Part shown: positions 1 to 9,487 of the stretch, in pieces
How the letters are laid out: every line of letters starts with the position of its first letter
Numbering within the stretch: the stretch's first letter is position 1
From: Acidithiobacillus ferrooxidans ATCC 23270
GTDB lineage: Bacteria; Pseudomonadota; Gammaproteobacteria; Acidithiobacillales; Acidithiobacillaceae
DNA: 64,000 nucleotides
Assembly (NCBI RefSeq): GCF_000021485.1
Contig: NC_011761.1
Coordinates: forward strand, 2,772,501-2,836,500
Reading direction: 5' to 3'
The notes under the pieces: model-generated
What the model was told of the DNA's origin: nothing
Database searches by the model: none
What the model saw: only the letters and a program-made list of their open reading frames with translations
Position numbers and translations under genes: made by a program

Positions 1-298
1 CCTCTTCGCGACTCAACGCTTTGCGGGTAACGCTCTTGCCCGTGGGGTCGCCGATCATGGCGGTGAAATCGCCGATAACGAACAGCAGGCGATGGCCGAG
101 ATCCTGGAATTGACGGGCCTTATGGAGTAGCACGGTATGCCCCAGGTGCAGATCCGGGGCGGTGGGATCCATGCCCAGCTTGATCCGTAGGGGGCGGTTA
201 TCGCGCTGCGCCGCTGCGAGCCGCGCCAGCATTTCGCCTTCGGGCAGCATGTCGACGGTGCCAAACGCGATTTGTTCGAATGCATCCTGATGCTTCAT
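1..298 (-). CDS. tyrS: Tyrosyl-tRNA synthetase, N-terminal part (cut by window edge)
   Basis: The reading frame starts at an ATG at 298 and runs leftwards off the window, so only about 99 residues are visible. It charges tRNA-Tyr with tyrosine in the cytoplasm. The visible part carries the class I signature region: [15 protein letters not shown] (the HIGH box is HLGH), then a stretch resembling the TyrS nucleotide-binding fold with [14 protein letters not shown]. The form with this GMDPT start is the TyrZ/TyrS-2 type common in proteobacteria. The stop codon and the KMSKS loop lie outside the window, so integrity cannot be judged. Confidence 0.9.
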   Translation of the reverse strand, partial: MKHQDAFEQIAFGTVDMLPEGEMLARLAAAQRDNRPLRIKLGMDPTAPDLHLGHTVLLHKARQFQDLGHRLLFVIGDFTAMIGDPTGKSVTRKALSREE

Positions 299-403
299 AG
301 TCATAAATTGGCCGGTGTCTTGTGATGAGGCTGCATATTAGCATCGGCGGGCTCTCGGCTGAATGCTCTTTGCCGACACCGGGATTGGCGCCATGGGTCA
401 CGG

Positions 404-2695
404 TCAGGCACTGGTTAGTCGCCGCAACAAAGGCACCTTGATCTGGTCGAGGATCAGGGTGTAGACCATCGTCGCCAGGAGCAGGCCGACGATAATCGGC
501 ATCGGTAAGGGCGCCATCAACCAACCCATCGCAGCCAGACCGCCCACCACCAGAATATCCGCGAGGCTGGCCCAGAGCAGGAAGCGACCGGGGACTGACG
601 CCCAGAGATGGCCACGCTCCCGCACCAAAAAAACATTGGCCAGGCCGGAAAATACCAGTCCAAGGAAATCCAGGGTCTGCACGGATGCCAGCGGCAGCCC
701 CAGCGACCGGCCCACACCATACACGGCGAAGATATAAATCAGCCAGGCGAAGGCAACGACCAGCGAGGAAAATACCAGGGTATGTATGTCCCAGCGATCC
801 GGTTTCGGCGAGGGACGCACGTTGTCCTCCGCCAGGGACATGGTCACGAAATCGTTGGCAAAGAGCAGCAGAAGAACCAGCAGCGGGGTAACCACAAAGC
901 TGCGGAACAGCAGGAAGCCCAGGCTCAGGAACAGGGCGACCTGAAAGACTTTGACAATTTTATTGAGGGTGTAGGTGAGCATGCGCTGATAGACGCGCCG
1001 CCCGGTGACCACCGCATCAAGCACCCCCTGCAAACCGGGCGCGGTGAGCACGAGGCTGGCCGCCGCCTTGGCAACATCGGTGGCGCTTTCCACGGCCACG
1101 CCCATCTCTGCCTGTTTGAGGGCGGGGGCGTCGTTGACCCCGTCGCCCGTCATTCCGACGATCCGACCTTTTTTCTGCAACCCTTGCACCAGATGAAACT
1201 TATCAGCGGGGAAGACTCCGGCATACACACCACAGTCCTCAGCCAGGGCCTTGCCGTCACAAACGCTGCCCATGATACCCAGCGCTGTGGCAACATTTTT
1301 TGCGGTCTGCGGACTGTCACCGGTGACCATGCGCACCTGCACGCCCAGTTCCTGTAATTGTTGAACGACTTGGGCCGCATCCGGGCGGATCGGGTCAGCG
1401 AGCGCAAGCAGACCGAAAAATCGTGGTTGGCCATCCGGGCCCGCTGCCACGGCGAGCACCCTTGCGCCACCGGCGGCGAGATCCGTTGTCGCCTGTTCCC
1501 AGTCCGTATTGCCGCAGAGTTTGGCGATGATCTGGGGTGAGCCTTTGAGTGCGCGCCAGGATGCGCCGTCCTGCATGAAAACCCCCTCCGAACGCTTGGT
1601 GGCGGGATCAAAAGGCACGAACTGCTGACGGTCCGGGAGGTGTGGGGTCTGGGCTACCGATGCACGGAGAACGGCGAGATCAATGGGATCCTGAGTGGCA
1701 CTGTCACTGGCGATGGCCGCCATCTTCAGAAGCTCCGTCTCTTCCACGCCGGGCCAACCCTTTGCCTGACTGAGGCTGAGGCGGTTCTGAGTGAGAGTGC
1801 CGGTTTTGTCACTACAGAGGTCGCTCATGGCAGCGGCTTCCTCCACGGCGGCCAGGCGAGTGACCAGCACACCCCGGTGCACCAGATGCAGGGAGGAGAT
1901 GGCCGTAGCCAGGGTGAAAGTGGCGGGCAGCGCCACCGGTACCGAAGCAACCAACAGGATGAGCGCAAAAGGCAATATTTCCGCAAGGGGGACGTGGCTG
2001 GCGGCTGCGTAAATCAGGATCGCGGCGACGAGAATGACGTCCATCATTACCAGATAACGGACGATGGAGAGCACCAGTTCTTCCAGGTGACTTTTGGCAC
2101 CGGCGCCGCGCACCAGTTCAGCGGTCTTGCCAAAATAGCTTTTGGCTCCCGTGGCCGTAACTTCCCCGGAAGCTTCGCCGCGGCGGACGACCGAGGCGGA
2201 ATAGAGGCTGTCGCCCGCTGCCCGCTCCACGGGCATGGACTCGCCCGTCAGTGCGGATTGGTCCACCAATATGCCACCATCGCTGAGATGCAGATCGGCG
2301 GGAACCATATCCCCGACCCGCACATGAACCAGGTCGCCCGGCACAAGGTCGGCGGCCGGGATACTTTGCCATTGTCCATCGCGACAGGCGCGGGCCTGAA
2401 TCCGCAGTCGCTCTTTCAGCAGTTCCAGTGCGCTCTGCGCCTTGCGCTCCTGGCTGAAGCCGAGCACTCCATTAAAAATGAGGAGCAAAGTGATGATGAT
2501 CGCTTCCGGCCACCTACCCAATATGGCCTCCAGAATCAGGGTGCCTTCCAGCATCCAGGGTACTGGTGCCCAGAACTTGTGGAGAAAGAGCAGCCAGTTT
2601 TTGGGTTTTTCTTCGATGACTGCATTGGGGCCATATTGGGCAAGCCGTTGCCGCGCTTCATCACTGCTCAGTCCGCTACAGGTGTTTTCCGGCAT
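404..2695 (-). CDS. P-type proton-exporting ATPase (plasma-membrane H+-ATPase type)
   Basis: A 763-residue P-type ATPase. Visible motifs are TGES (residues 150-153, actuator domain), the phosphorylated aspartate D296 in DKTGTLTQ, and TGDGVNDAP in the hinge region. Membrane segments lie at about 45-80, 205-265 and in the last 190 residues. The short N-terminus starting at the actuator (no heavy-metal domain) and the overall sequence match the type IIIA H+-ATPase family found in fungi, plants and some acidophilic bacteria. Pumping protons out would suit an acidophile keeping a near-neutral cytoplasm; this role is inferred from family and habitat. It is monocistronic by spacing. K+ or Mg2+ transport cannot be excluded from sequence alone. 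Confidence 0.85.
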   Translation of the reverse strand: MPENTCSGLSSDEARQRLAQYGPNAVIEEKPKNWLLFLHKFWAPVPWMLEGTLILEAILGRWPEAIIITLLLIFNGVLGFSQERKAQSALELLKERLRIQARACRDGQWQSIPAADLVPGDLVHVRVGDMVPADLHLSDGGILVDQSALTGESMPVERAAGDSLYSASVVRRGEASGEVTATGAKSYFGKTAELVRGAGAKSHLEELVLSIVRYLVMMDVILVAAILIYAAASHVPLAEILPFALILLVASVPVALPATFTLATAISSLHLVHRGVLVTRLAAVEEAAAMSDLCSDKTGTLTQNRLSLSQAKGWPGVEETELLKMAAIASDSATQDPIDLAVLRASVAQTPHLPDRQQFVPFDPATKRSEGVFMQDGASWRALKGSPQIIAKLCGNTDWEQATTDLAAGGARVLAVAAGPDGQPRFFGLLALADPIRPDAAQVVQQLQELGVQVRMVTGDSPQTAKNVATALGIMGSVCDGKALAEDCGVYAGVFPADKFHLVQGLQKKGRIVGMTGDGVNDAPALKQAEMGVAVESATDVAKAAASLVLTAPGLQGVLDAVVTGRRVYQRMLTYTLNKIVKVFQVALFLSLGFLLFRSFVVTPLLVLLLLFANDFVTMSLAEDNVRPSPKPDRWDIHTLVFSSLVVAFAWLIYIFAVYGVGRSLGLPLASVQTLDFLGLVFSGLANVFLVRERGHLWASVPGRFLLWASLADILVVGGLAAMGWLMAPLPMPIIVGLLLATMVYTLILDQIKVPLLRRLTSA

Positions 2696-2819
2696 ATTCC
2701 GTTATCCTGATATCTTTTACGTTTTCCCAAGTATAGAACCCCGAGGCCCGCGAAGATTCCCCCATGGGCCATGCTGGTAGTAAACTGCGCAGATCGCGTT
2801 GCATGGGGAGCATGGCGTC

Positions 2820-2939
2820 ATGTTAAATCTTCTGGGAAAAATGGTGATCGAGGCAGGGATGCCGGTTGCCCTGGCGTCTGTCGCCGGGAGGGCAATCCGG
2901 CTGACCAGCCGCCCGCCCCGGGGAGAGGGTCGGCGATGA
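2820..2939 (+). CDS. Possible 39-residue leader ORF overlapping panD
   Basis: An ATG at 2820 preceded by GGGGAG at a usable distance opens a 39-codon frame whose TGA (2937-2939) overlaps the panD ATG in an ATGA arrangement, the usual geometry for translational coupling. The peptide is basic at its end and has no recognisable family. It may be a coupled leader or chance. No other candidate explains the 2,740-2,935 stretch. Confidence 0.25.
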   Translation: MLNLLGKMVIEAGMPVALASVAGRAIRLTSRPPRGEGRR

Positions 2940-3319
2940 TTCTGTTAACCCTCCTGAAGGGCAAACTGCATCGGGTGCGGGTCACGGCTGTCGAACTGGA
3001 ATACGAGGGTTCCTGTGCGATCGACAGCGAGCTGCTGGCTGCGGCGGGCATTCATCCTTATGAGCAGATACACATTTACGATGTGAATAACGGTGACCGA
3101 TTCAGCACCTATGCGATCAGCGCGTCAGCGGGGTCGGGTATCATTTCGGTCAATGGTGCGGCGGCGCGCAGGGTGTCCCTGGGAGACGTACTGATCATCG
3201 CCGCCTACGCACAGGTCACCGCAGATGCCGTGGCCGGTTTCCGACCGCAACTGGTCTATGTAGACGAGCACAATCGCATCATACGGCGCAACCAGCACAT
3301 TGACTCCGCCCCTGCCTGA
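2936..3319 (+). CDS. panD: Aspartate 1-decarboxylase proenzyme
   Basis: A 127-residue protein closely matching PanD, which decarboxylates L-aspartate to beta-alanine for pantothenate and coenzyme A synthesis. The self-cleavage site is intact: Gly25-Ser26 in YEGSCAID, where Ser26 becomes the pyruvoyl group. NGxRFSTYAI and IISVNGAAA, both family hallmarks, follow. The reading frame is open from 2771, but the ATG at 2936 is chosen because it follows a GGGGAGAGGG ribosome binding site and gives the normal family length. The residues encoded upstream have no resemblance to PanD. The MFS gene begins 12 bases after the stop. Confidence 0.95.
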   Translation: MILLTLLKGKLHRVRVTAVELEYEGSCAIDSELLAAAGIHPYEQIHIYDVNNGDRFSTYAISASAGSGIISVNGAAARRVSLGDVLIIAAYAQVTADAVAGFRPQLVYVDEHNRIIRRNQHIDSAPA

Positions 3320-3331
3320 ACGACACCCCCC

Positions 3332-4561
3332 TTGCTGAAAGGGGTCCCCCGTACTGCGCGACTGCTGATGGGTGCACGCGCCGCGCGCAGCGTGGGGCAG
3401 GGTGCGCTGGTCGTCGACTTTGCACTCTATCTGCATGCCCTGCATTGGTCGGCATTGGCTATTGGCCTCCTGTACTCGGCCAGCCTGCTGGTCGGCGCTG
3501 TAGCGACACTGCTGGTGGGCCCCCTGAGCGATCACTTTGGTGCCAAAGGCTTTCTGCTGGGCTACGAGGCAGTTCAGCTCATCGCGGCGTCCATCGCGCT
3601 GAGTACCGCCCAGCCCATCTGGCTCACTCTGGCAGCCGTATTGGGCGGGTTCGGTCGCGGCGCCAACGGCGGGGCAGGGCCCTTCGCACCAGCGGAGCAA
3701 TCCTGGATATCCCGGAGTGTAACCCGCGGGCAATGGGGACAGGTGTTCCATTTGAATACCAGCATCGGGCTCCTGGGGATGGCCGCCGGCGCTACGCTGG
3801 CAGCCTTACCCGGCCTATTGGCAGGCGTATTGCCGGGTACCGAGGCCTACAGGTTGCTCTTCCTGGTTGTCTTGCTGGGTTCGCTTATCTGTCTGCTGTT
3901 TTTGGGTGCGGCAAAAGAATCGACGGCCGATACGGCATCCGCAGTGCACAGTGAGCAGATACAGACTGCTCCTCCGAAGGTGCGCAAGCCCATCTGGCGG
4001 GTGTTGCTGACTTTCGGTACTATTAATGCACTGAATGGTCTGGGAATTGGTATGGTAGGACCGTTGATGGCGTACTGGTTTCACCTGCGCTTTGGGGTGG
4101 GGCCCGCGGCGATTGGTGGCGCGATGGCCCTCGCCTTCGTCAGTGCCGCTTTCATGTCGCTGATCGGTCTACACCTCATTCGGCGCTTTGGCCTGGTCGG
4201 AACGGTTTTGCGTATGCGTCTGCTCGGGTTGGCGCTACTGCTGGCTCTGCCGTTTGCACCGTTTTTCTGGGTGGCGATGCTGCTCTTCATCGCCCGCGCG
4301 GCCTTGAATCAGGGGAGCATAGGCTCACGGCAGGCCCTCTTTCTGGGTCTGGTGGACAAGAGCCAACGCGGCCTGGCCGCGACGGTGAACAGCCTGTCAG
4401 TGCAGGCACCGCGCTCTATCGGCCCGACCATTACCGCCCTGTTCTTTCAGGCAGAGATGCTGGTAACGCCTTTTTTGATTGCGGGGGCGCTGCAAGGCCT
4501 TTATCTATACTTTTTCCAGCGGTTTTTTAGCCGGGCGGAGGACCACGACCAAGGCGCGTAG
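3332..4561 (+). CDS. Major facilitator superfamily transporter
   Basis: A 409-residue membrane protein with about twelve hydrophobic segments in two halves joined by a charged loop (about residues 195-220), the layout of MFS carriers. The loop between segments 2 and 3 has the family pattern GPLSDHFGAK. The substrate cannot be told. The frame opens with TTG at 3332, twelve bases after panD, without a clear ribosome binding site; an ATG at 3368 would give 397 residues and still include the first membrane segment. It is probably cotranscribed with panD. Confidence 0.8.
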   Translation: MLKGVPRTARLLMGARAARSVGQGALVVDFALYLHALHWSALAIGLLYSASLLVGAVATLLVGPLSDHFGAKGFLLGYEAVQLIAASIALSTAQPIWLTLAAVLGGFGRGANGGAGPFAPAEQSWISRSVTRGQWGQVFHLNTSIGLLGMAAGATLAALPGLLAGVLPGTEAYRLLFLVVLLGSLICLLFLGAAKESTADTASAVHSEQIQTAPPKVRKPIWRVLLTFGTINALNGLGIGMVGPLMAYWFHLRFGVGPAAIGGAMALAFVSAAFMSLIGLHLIRRFGLVGTVLRMRLLGLALLLALPFAPFFWVAMLLFIARAALNQGSIGSRQALFLGLVDKSQRGLAATVNSLSVQAPRSIGPTITALFFQAEMLVTPFLIAGALQGLYLYFFQRFFSRAEDHDQGA

Positions 4562-4719
4562 CCGGTGGCGCTGTCCGTCGCCGGACGTGGTCAGGCGATA
4601 CCGGCGGCCCTCATCGTATCGGCCCGCTTACGGCCGCAGCGGGCCGGACCCAAGCCGTGACAGGCATGAATTTAGGCTTCCGATTGCCAGACAAGGCGCA
4701 TGGCGACTATGCTTTGGGC

Positions 4720-5406
4720 ATGGACCATACCAACCCCAATTCCTTTCGTTTCGCGCCGCTACGGCGGGCGGCCTATCGCCTGAGTGTGACCCAGGCTGGC
4801 CAGTTGCCCGCCGATGATGGCGCCGAAGTAGCCATTGCCGGTCGTTCCAATGTCGGCAAGTCATCCACCCTCAATATGCTGACCGAGCGCCGGGCACTGG
4901 CGCGAGTCAGTCGCACCCCGGGCCGTACCCAGGCCATCAATATTTTCGATCTCGATCCGGGGCAACGCCTCGTGGACCTGCCCGGCTACGGGTACGCCAA
5001 GGTCCCCGAGGCACTGCGGCGCTCCTGGGGGCCACTGCTCGAACAATATCTACGGCGGCGCGGCAGCTTGCGCGGATTGATCCTGGTCATGGATATCCGC
5101 CACCCCTATACTGCCCACGATGCCGACCTCATTGCCTTCGCGGAGGGCTGCAGCAGACCGGTGCATGTCTTGCTCAACAAGGCAGACAAACTCAGCCGTG
5201 GTGCGGCGATTCAGGAAATGGCCCGCTTGCGGCGGATTCCGGAATTGCAGGGGGTCGCCATGCAGCTGTTTTCTGCCCAGTCGGGGTTGGGTATAGATGA
5301 GTTGCATGAACGTATCGCAAGATGGTTCTCAGCGGATTCAGAAAAAGAAACCCCAGCCGGAGCTGGGGCGAATAGCGAGTTCTCAAAGGGAGGGGAGAAC
5401 TCATGA
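4720..5406 (+). CDS. engB: Ribosome biogenesis GTP-binding protein EngB/YsxC
   Basis: A small GTPase that helps large-subunit ribosome assembly. The GTP-binding boxes are all present: G1 GRSNVGKSS, G2 TPGRTQ, G3 DLPGYG and G4 NKAD. The frame is open from a GTG at 4657, but the family normally begins about 30-40 residues before G1, so the ATG at 4720 (228 residues) is preferred; neither start has a strong ribosome binding site. The last 20 or so codons pass through a strong hairpin (5351-5368) and look like low-constraint sequence. The gene order engB - channel - polA is discussed under findings. Confidence 0.93.
   Translation: MDHTNPNSFRFAPLRRAAYRLSVTQAGQLPADDGAEVAIAGRSNVGKSSTLNMLTERRALARVSRTPGRTQAINIFDLDPGQRLVDLPGYGYAKVPEALRRSWGPLLEQYLRRRGSLRGLILVMDIRHPYTAHDADLIAFAEGCSRPVHVLLNKADKLSRGAAIQEMARLRRIPELQGVAMQLFSAQSGLGIDELHERIARWFSADSEKETPAGAGANSEFSKGGENS
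5351..5402 (+). other. Two consecutive hairpins at the engB 3' end
   Basis: CCCCAGC-CGGA-GCTGGGG (5351-5368) forms a 7-bp stem with a tetraloop. It is followed by GAGTTCTC...GAGAACTC (about 5377-5403), whose loop and right arm contain GGGAGGGGAG. Another GGGAGGG lies at 5415-5421. No U-tract follows, so this is not a standard terminator. It could be an mRNA structure or part of a small RNA. Confidence 0.45.
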
Positions 5407-5471
5407 TCCGGTCAGGGAGGGTAGACCGGACCCAGACAACCAAAGGGTCATCTATAGCGTTGGAGTGACGC

Positions 5472-6734
5472 GTGCCAAAAAAGTTCAGTGAGCAGCATCC
5501 CTGGCACGTTTTGCGGCCAGACCGGCGTGCCCGCTGGCGCGCGCGCAGGCAGCACTGGACGAACGTCCTCCACCTGGAGGACTGGTATCCGCATTTTCCC
5601 ATCGCGGCGGCGGTAGGTTTTCTCGGGCTCTTCAATATCCTCCCGGCGCTGGAGCATCTGCTGGGCCTGAGCTACACCGACAGTCTGGCGGATGTCTCGC
5701 ACAGTTTTGTGCTGGATGCCTTTCGCGGCGTTCCCCAGGGTGCTGCGGGCGTGGTGTTGCTGATCATGTCCCTGGGCCTGGTCTTCCGCTCCCGTTTTGC
5801 CTGGGCTATCGTCCTGACCATGGCGACGGCCATCCTCGCCTTTGGAATTTACCGCCATCCTCAGCAGATTACCGTGCTGCTGTGTTATAATGCCGCGCTG
5901 GTCTTTTTCCTCTGGATATTTCGCGGCCGTTTTAACCGCAGCAGTCTGGCCACCGGCACCCTGTTTGCGTTGGTCGGCGCCATCATGGTCATGAGCTACG
6001 GCATCTTTGGCGCATATATTCTGGGGAACGGGTTCAGACCGCAGATTCATAGCCTGTCTACGGCACTGTATTTTTCGGTGGTCACCATGGCTACCGTGGG
6101 CTACGGCGATATCCTGCCGGTCAGCAACGAAGCGCGGCTTTTTGTGGTATCTTTAATCGTGCTGGGGATAACGGTGTTTGCCACGTCGCTTTCGGCCATT
6201 ATCGTTCCGGCAGTGAACAACCGCCTGCAATCCGCCCTGCAAGGAGAAAAGCGCCACATGATCCGCAAAGGCCATTATATTATTGCGGGCGACACCCCGC
6301 TGGCGCGCAACAGCTATCGCGAACTCAAGAGTCGCAATCTACCCGTGGTAATGGTTATGGGGCATCAGCCTGATGACTCCATCTATCAGCCGGAAGATCT
6401 CGTTATCGGCGACTCCAGCGACACGGACGTGCTGCGCAGTGCCGGGGCCGACCAGGCAGCGGCGGTACTTGCCCTACGGGCCGACGACTCGGAAAATGCC
6501 TTTGTGGTGCTGGCGGTCAAAGAAATGGAGGGCTCCGCCAAAACCGTAGCTGCCGTCAACGATAGCAAAAATCTGGGACGCGTCCGCCGGGTGCAGCCAG
6601 ACATGATCATCGCCCCCCAGGTGCTGGGCGGGGAACTGTTGGCCATGGCCCTCAACGGCGAACAACTGGACAGCGACGCAGTGATGAAGATGTTCCGCTT
6701 CAGCAGCGGCACGGAGACCGCCGGGAAAGACTGA
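5472..6734 (+). CDS. Voltage-gated-type K+ channel with RCK (TrkA-N) domain
   Basis: A 420-residue Kch-like channel. The N-terminal 240 residues hold about six membrane segments; the selectivity filter TVGYGD is at residues 208-213 between the last two. The C-terminal 180 residues form a Rossmann-type regulatory (RCK/TrkA-N) domain beginning at about GHYIIAGDTPLARN, where the usual glycine-rich loop is altered. Such channels let K+ cross the inner membrane; in acidophiles K+ helps build the inside-positive potential that resists proton entry (inference). The start is GTG at 5472. It converges on polA with two bases between stop codons. Confidence 0.88.
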   Translation: MPKKFSEQHPWHVLRPDRRARWRARRQHWTNVLHLEDWYPHFPIAAAVGFLGLFNILPALEHLLGLSYTDSLADVSHSFVLDAFRGVPQGAAGVVLLIMSLGLVFRSRFAWAIVLTMATAILAFGIYRHPQQITVLLCYNAALVFFLWIFRGRFNRSSLATGTLFALVGAIMVMSYGIFGAYILGNGFRPQIHSLSTALYFSVVTMATVGYGDILPVSNEARLFVVSLIVLGITVFATSLSAIIVPAVNNRLQSALQGEKRHMIRKGHYIIAGDTPLARNSYRELKSRNLPVVMVMGHQPDDSIYQPEDLVIGDSSDTDVLRSAGADQAAAVLALRADDSENAFVVLAVKEMEGSAKTVAAVNDSKNLGRVRRVQPDMIIAPQVLGGELLAMALNGEQLDSDAVMKMFRFSSGTETAGKD

Positions 6735-6736
6735 GT

Positions 6737-9436
6737 TCAGCCATGCGCTTCATCCCAGTGCTTGCCGATACCCAACCCCACGAGGAGCGGCACCGCCAGT
6801 TCCGCTACCCCCTCCATACGCGCCTTTAGTGCCGACTTCGCAGCCTCCAGGCCGGCCTCCGGCACCTCCAGAATCAGTTCGTCATGTACCTGGAGAATCA
6901 TCCGACCACGCTCGGGCCGTTCCTGCAACCAGGCATCCACGGCAATCATCGCCATCTTGATGAGATCCGCCGCAGTGCCCTGCATAGGTGCGTTAATGGC
7001 GGCACGCTCGGCATAAGTACGCCGAGCCGGGTTGCTGGAGCGAATCTCCGGTACATACAGGCGACGGCCAAAGAGTGTCTCCACATAGCCCTGCTTTTTC
7101 GCCAGGGCACGGGTCTGCGCCATATATTCGAGAACACCCAGATAGCGCTCGAAGTAACGGTCCATGTATTGCCGCGCGGCCGCCTGATCAATGCCCAACT
7201 GTTGCGCAAGGCCGTAGGGCGTCTGCCCATAAATCAGACCGAAGTTGATAGCCTTGGCGGCACGACGTGCGGCACTGTCCACATCTTCCGGAGCCAGATC
7301 AAAGACCTCGGCAGCGGTAACCGCATGAATGTCCTCGCCCTCCGCAAAGGCTTGCAACAGGCGTGCATCCCCGGAGAGATGGGCCAGGATACGCAGTTCG
7401 ATCTGTGAGTAATCGGCGCTCAGCAGCCAGTGCCCCTCCTCGGCGACAAAAGCCTGGCGGATACGCCGACCCTGTTCGGTACGCACCGGGATATTTTGCA
7501 GGTTCGGATCGTTGGAGGAAAGGCGTCCGGTGGCCGCGACCGCCTGCTGAAAATGGGTATGGACCCGGCCGGTGTCGGGATTGATCATCTGCGGCAGTGC
7601 ATCCGCATAGGTGTTCTTGAGCTTGGCCATGCCACGATAATCCAGAATCAGGCGCGGCAGATCGGCATGAACAGCGAGCTGGGCGAGCACATCTTCATTG
7701 GTCGACGGCTGACCGCCGGGGGTTTTCTTGAGTACCGGCAACCGCATCTTGTCGAAGAGAATTTCCTGAATCTGCTTTGGGGAGTTGAGGTTGAAGGACT
7801 GCCCCGCCAGAACAAAGGCCTTCTGTTCACAGTCCGCCATGTCTCTACTCAGTTCCGTGCTCAGCACTTCGAGCTGGGCACGATCGATTTTGACGCCCGC
7901 TTCTTCCATACGCGCCAGCACCAGCACCAGCGGCATCTCTATTTCCATCAACACGCGCCGCAAGCCCGGCTCGCTGGCGAACCGCGGCCAGAGCAGCGCG
8001 TCCACACGCAGACAGACATCGGCATCCTCTGCCGCGTAGGGCAGCGCCTCCGCTACCGGCACATCGGCGAAATTACGCGCTGACTTGCCTTTGCCGACCA
8101 CCTCTTCGTAGCGGATATTCTGATGTTGCAAGTAGCGCTCGGCGAGGGTATCCAGATCGTGACCATTGTGACTGCTGTTTAAGACGTAGCTTTCCAGCAA
8201 CGTGTCGCGGGCCAGGCCGGCGGGGTGGATGCCATGTCGCCAGAAAACCCGCCAATCGTATTTAGCGTTCTGGGCCAGCTTGGCGGCCTGCGGGTCTTCC
8301 AACCACGGGCGCAAGGCGGTGAGGACTGTCTGTCGATCCAGTTGCGGACCAGCGTCGCGGTGGCCAACGGGAACGTAGACAGCCTGATAGTCGCCACCGG
8401 CCTGCCAGGCACAGGAAATTCCCACCAGATCGGCATGCAGCGGATCGAGGCTCGTGGTTTCCGTATCCAAAGCGACCACATCGGCCGCTTTCAGGGCAAG
8501 CAGCAGCACATCCAGCGCTTCCGCAGTGGTGATGGCCCGGTAGGCGGCGCGATCTATATCACTGCTCCGCTTTTCCGGCACTTTCCCCGCATCGCCCGCA
8601 GGCAGGTCCCTGAGCCAGGCCTGAAAACCCAGGCGCTGCGCCAACGCCCGCAAGGCGACCACATCCGCCGCCCGGCGGGCGTACGTCGCGACAGGCAGCG
8701 TCAGATCACAGCGAATGGTCGCCAGATCGCGGCTCAAAGGCAGATAATGTGCGGAGGCACGCAGCGCCTCACCCACCTTGCCGCCGATATCGCCGGCGTG
8801 GGCCAGCACACCGTCCAGATCGCCATATTGCGTCAGCCACCGGGCAGCCGTTTTCGGTCCGACCCCGGGCACGCCGGGAATGTTGTCCACCTTGTCGCCG
8901 ATCAACGCCAGCAGGTCGGCAATACGCTCCGGCGGTACACCAAAGCGCTCCTCAACCCCGGCCGCATCCGTTTCGATACCTTTCATGGTATCGATAAGCC
9001 GCACCCGCGAGTTCACCAATTGGGCCATGTCCTTGTCGCCGGTGACGATAAGCACCTGCTGGTCGGGCGCCGCCTCCCGGGCCAGGGTGCCGATCACGTC
9101 ATCCGCCTCCACATCGGGCTCGATCACGAGCGGCAGGCCGGTGGCCCTGATCCAGTCGTGCAGCAGCGGAACCTGGACTCGTAGCTCCTCCGGCATGGCC
9201 GGCCGGTGTGCCTTATACTCAGGATAAAGTCTGTCCCGAAATGTCCCGCCGGGGGCGTCGAATATGACGATGATTTCGTCACTCGGATGCTCCTTCAGCA
9301 GGCGGCGGAGCATGTTGGCGACGCCGTAAATGGCTCCGGTCGGAAGATTGTCCGGGGCGCGCAAGTCAGGCAGCGCGTGAAAGGCACGATAGAGGAAACT
9401 GGAGGCATCGACGAGGATACGGGGATCTTGGGGCAT
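6737..9436 (-). CDS. polA: DNA polymerase I
   Basis: An 899-residue protein with the full three-part architecture: 5'-3' exonuclease (residues 1 to about 290, starting PRILVDASSFLYRAFHA), 3'-5' proofreading exonuclease (about 300-490) with acidic residues kept in DTETTSLD, AQNAKYD and AAEDADV, and the family A polymerase domain with motif A (SADYSQIELR), motif B (RRAAKAINFGLIYG) and motif C (QVHDELILEV). It fills gaps and removes RNA primers during replication and repair. The proofreading site looks functional. It is divergent from the LOG-family gene, with a 51-bp shared upstream region. Confidence 0.97.
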   Translation of the reverse strand: MPQDPRILVDASSFLYRAFHALPDLRAPDNLPTGAIYGVANMLRRLLKEHPSDEIIVIFDAPGGTFRDRLYPEYKAHRPAMPEELRVQVPLLHDWIRATGLPLVIEPDVEADDVIGTLAREAAPDQQVLIVTGDKDMAQLVNSRVRLIDTMKGIETDAAGVEERFGVPPERIADLLALIGDKVDNIPGVPGVGPKTAARWLTQYGDLDGVLAHAGDIGGKVGEALRASAHYLPLSRDLATIRCDLTLPVATYARRAADVVALRALAQRLGFQAWLRDLPAGDAGKVPEKRSSDIDRAAYRAITTAEALDVLLLALKAADVVALDTETTSLDPLHADLVGISCAWQAGGDYQAVYVPVGHRDAGPQLDRQTVLTALRPWLEDPQAAKLAQNAKYDWRVFWRHGIHPAGLARDTLLESYVLNSSHNGHDLDTLAERYLQHQNIRYEEVVGKGKSARNFADVPVAEALPYAAEDADVCLRVDALLWPRFASEPGLRRVLMEIEMPLVLVLARMEEAGVKIDRAQLEVLSTELSRDMADCEQKAFVLAGQSFNLNSPKQIQEILFDKMRLPVLKKTPGGQPSTNEDVLAQLAVHADLPRLILDYRGMAKLKNTYADALPQMINPDTGRVHTHFQQAVAATGRLSSNDPNLQNIPVRTEQGRRIRQAFVAEEGHWLLSADYSQIELRILAHLSGDARLLQAFAEGEDIHAVTAAEVFDLAPEDVDSAARRAAKAINFGLIYGQTPYGLAQQLGIDQAAARQYMDRYFERYLGVLEYMAQTRALAKKQGYVETLFGRRLYVPEIRSSNPARRTYAERAAINAPMQGTAADLIKMAMIAVDAWLQERPERGRMILQVHDELILEVPEAGLEAAKSALKARMEGVAELAVPLLVGLGIGKHWDEAHG

Positions 9437-9487
9437 GGTCTGAGACTTCTCCGCGGATTTCCGTCATAATACGGAAAACTACCACCA

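Noticed and set aside
1640-2710. 356-codon open frame antisense to the P-type ATPase
   Set aside because: Shadow of a well-supported ATPase gene; low-complexity Gly/His/Gln-rich translation.
4680-4715. TTGCCA-18-TATGCT promoter-like sequence before engB
   Set aside because: Transcription would start within a few bases of the preferred ATG, leaving no room for a ribosome binding site; likely chance.
8225-9184. 319-codon open frame antisense to polA
   Set aside because: polA has all domains intact on the minus strand; the antisense frame follows from GC-rich third positions.
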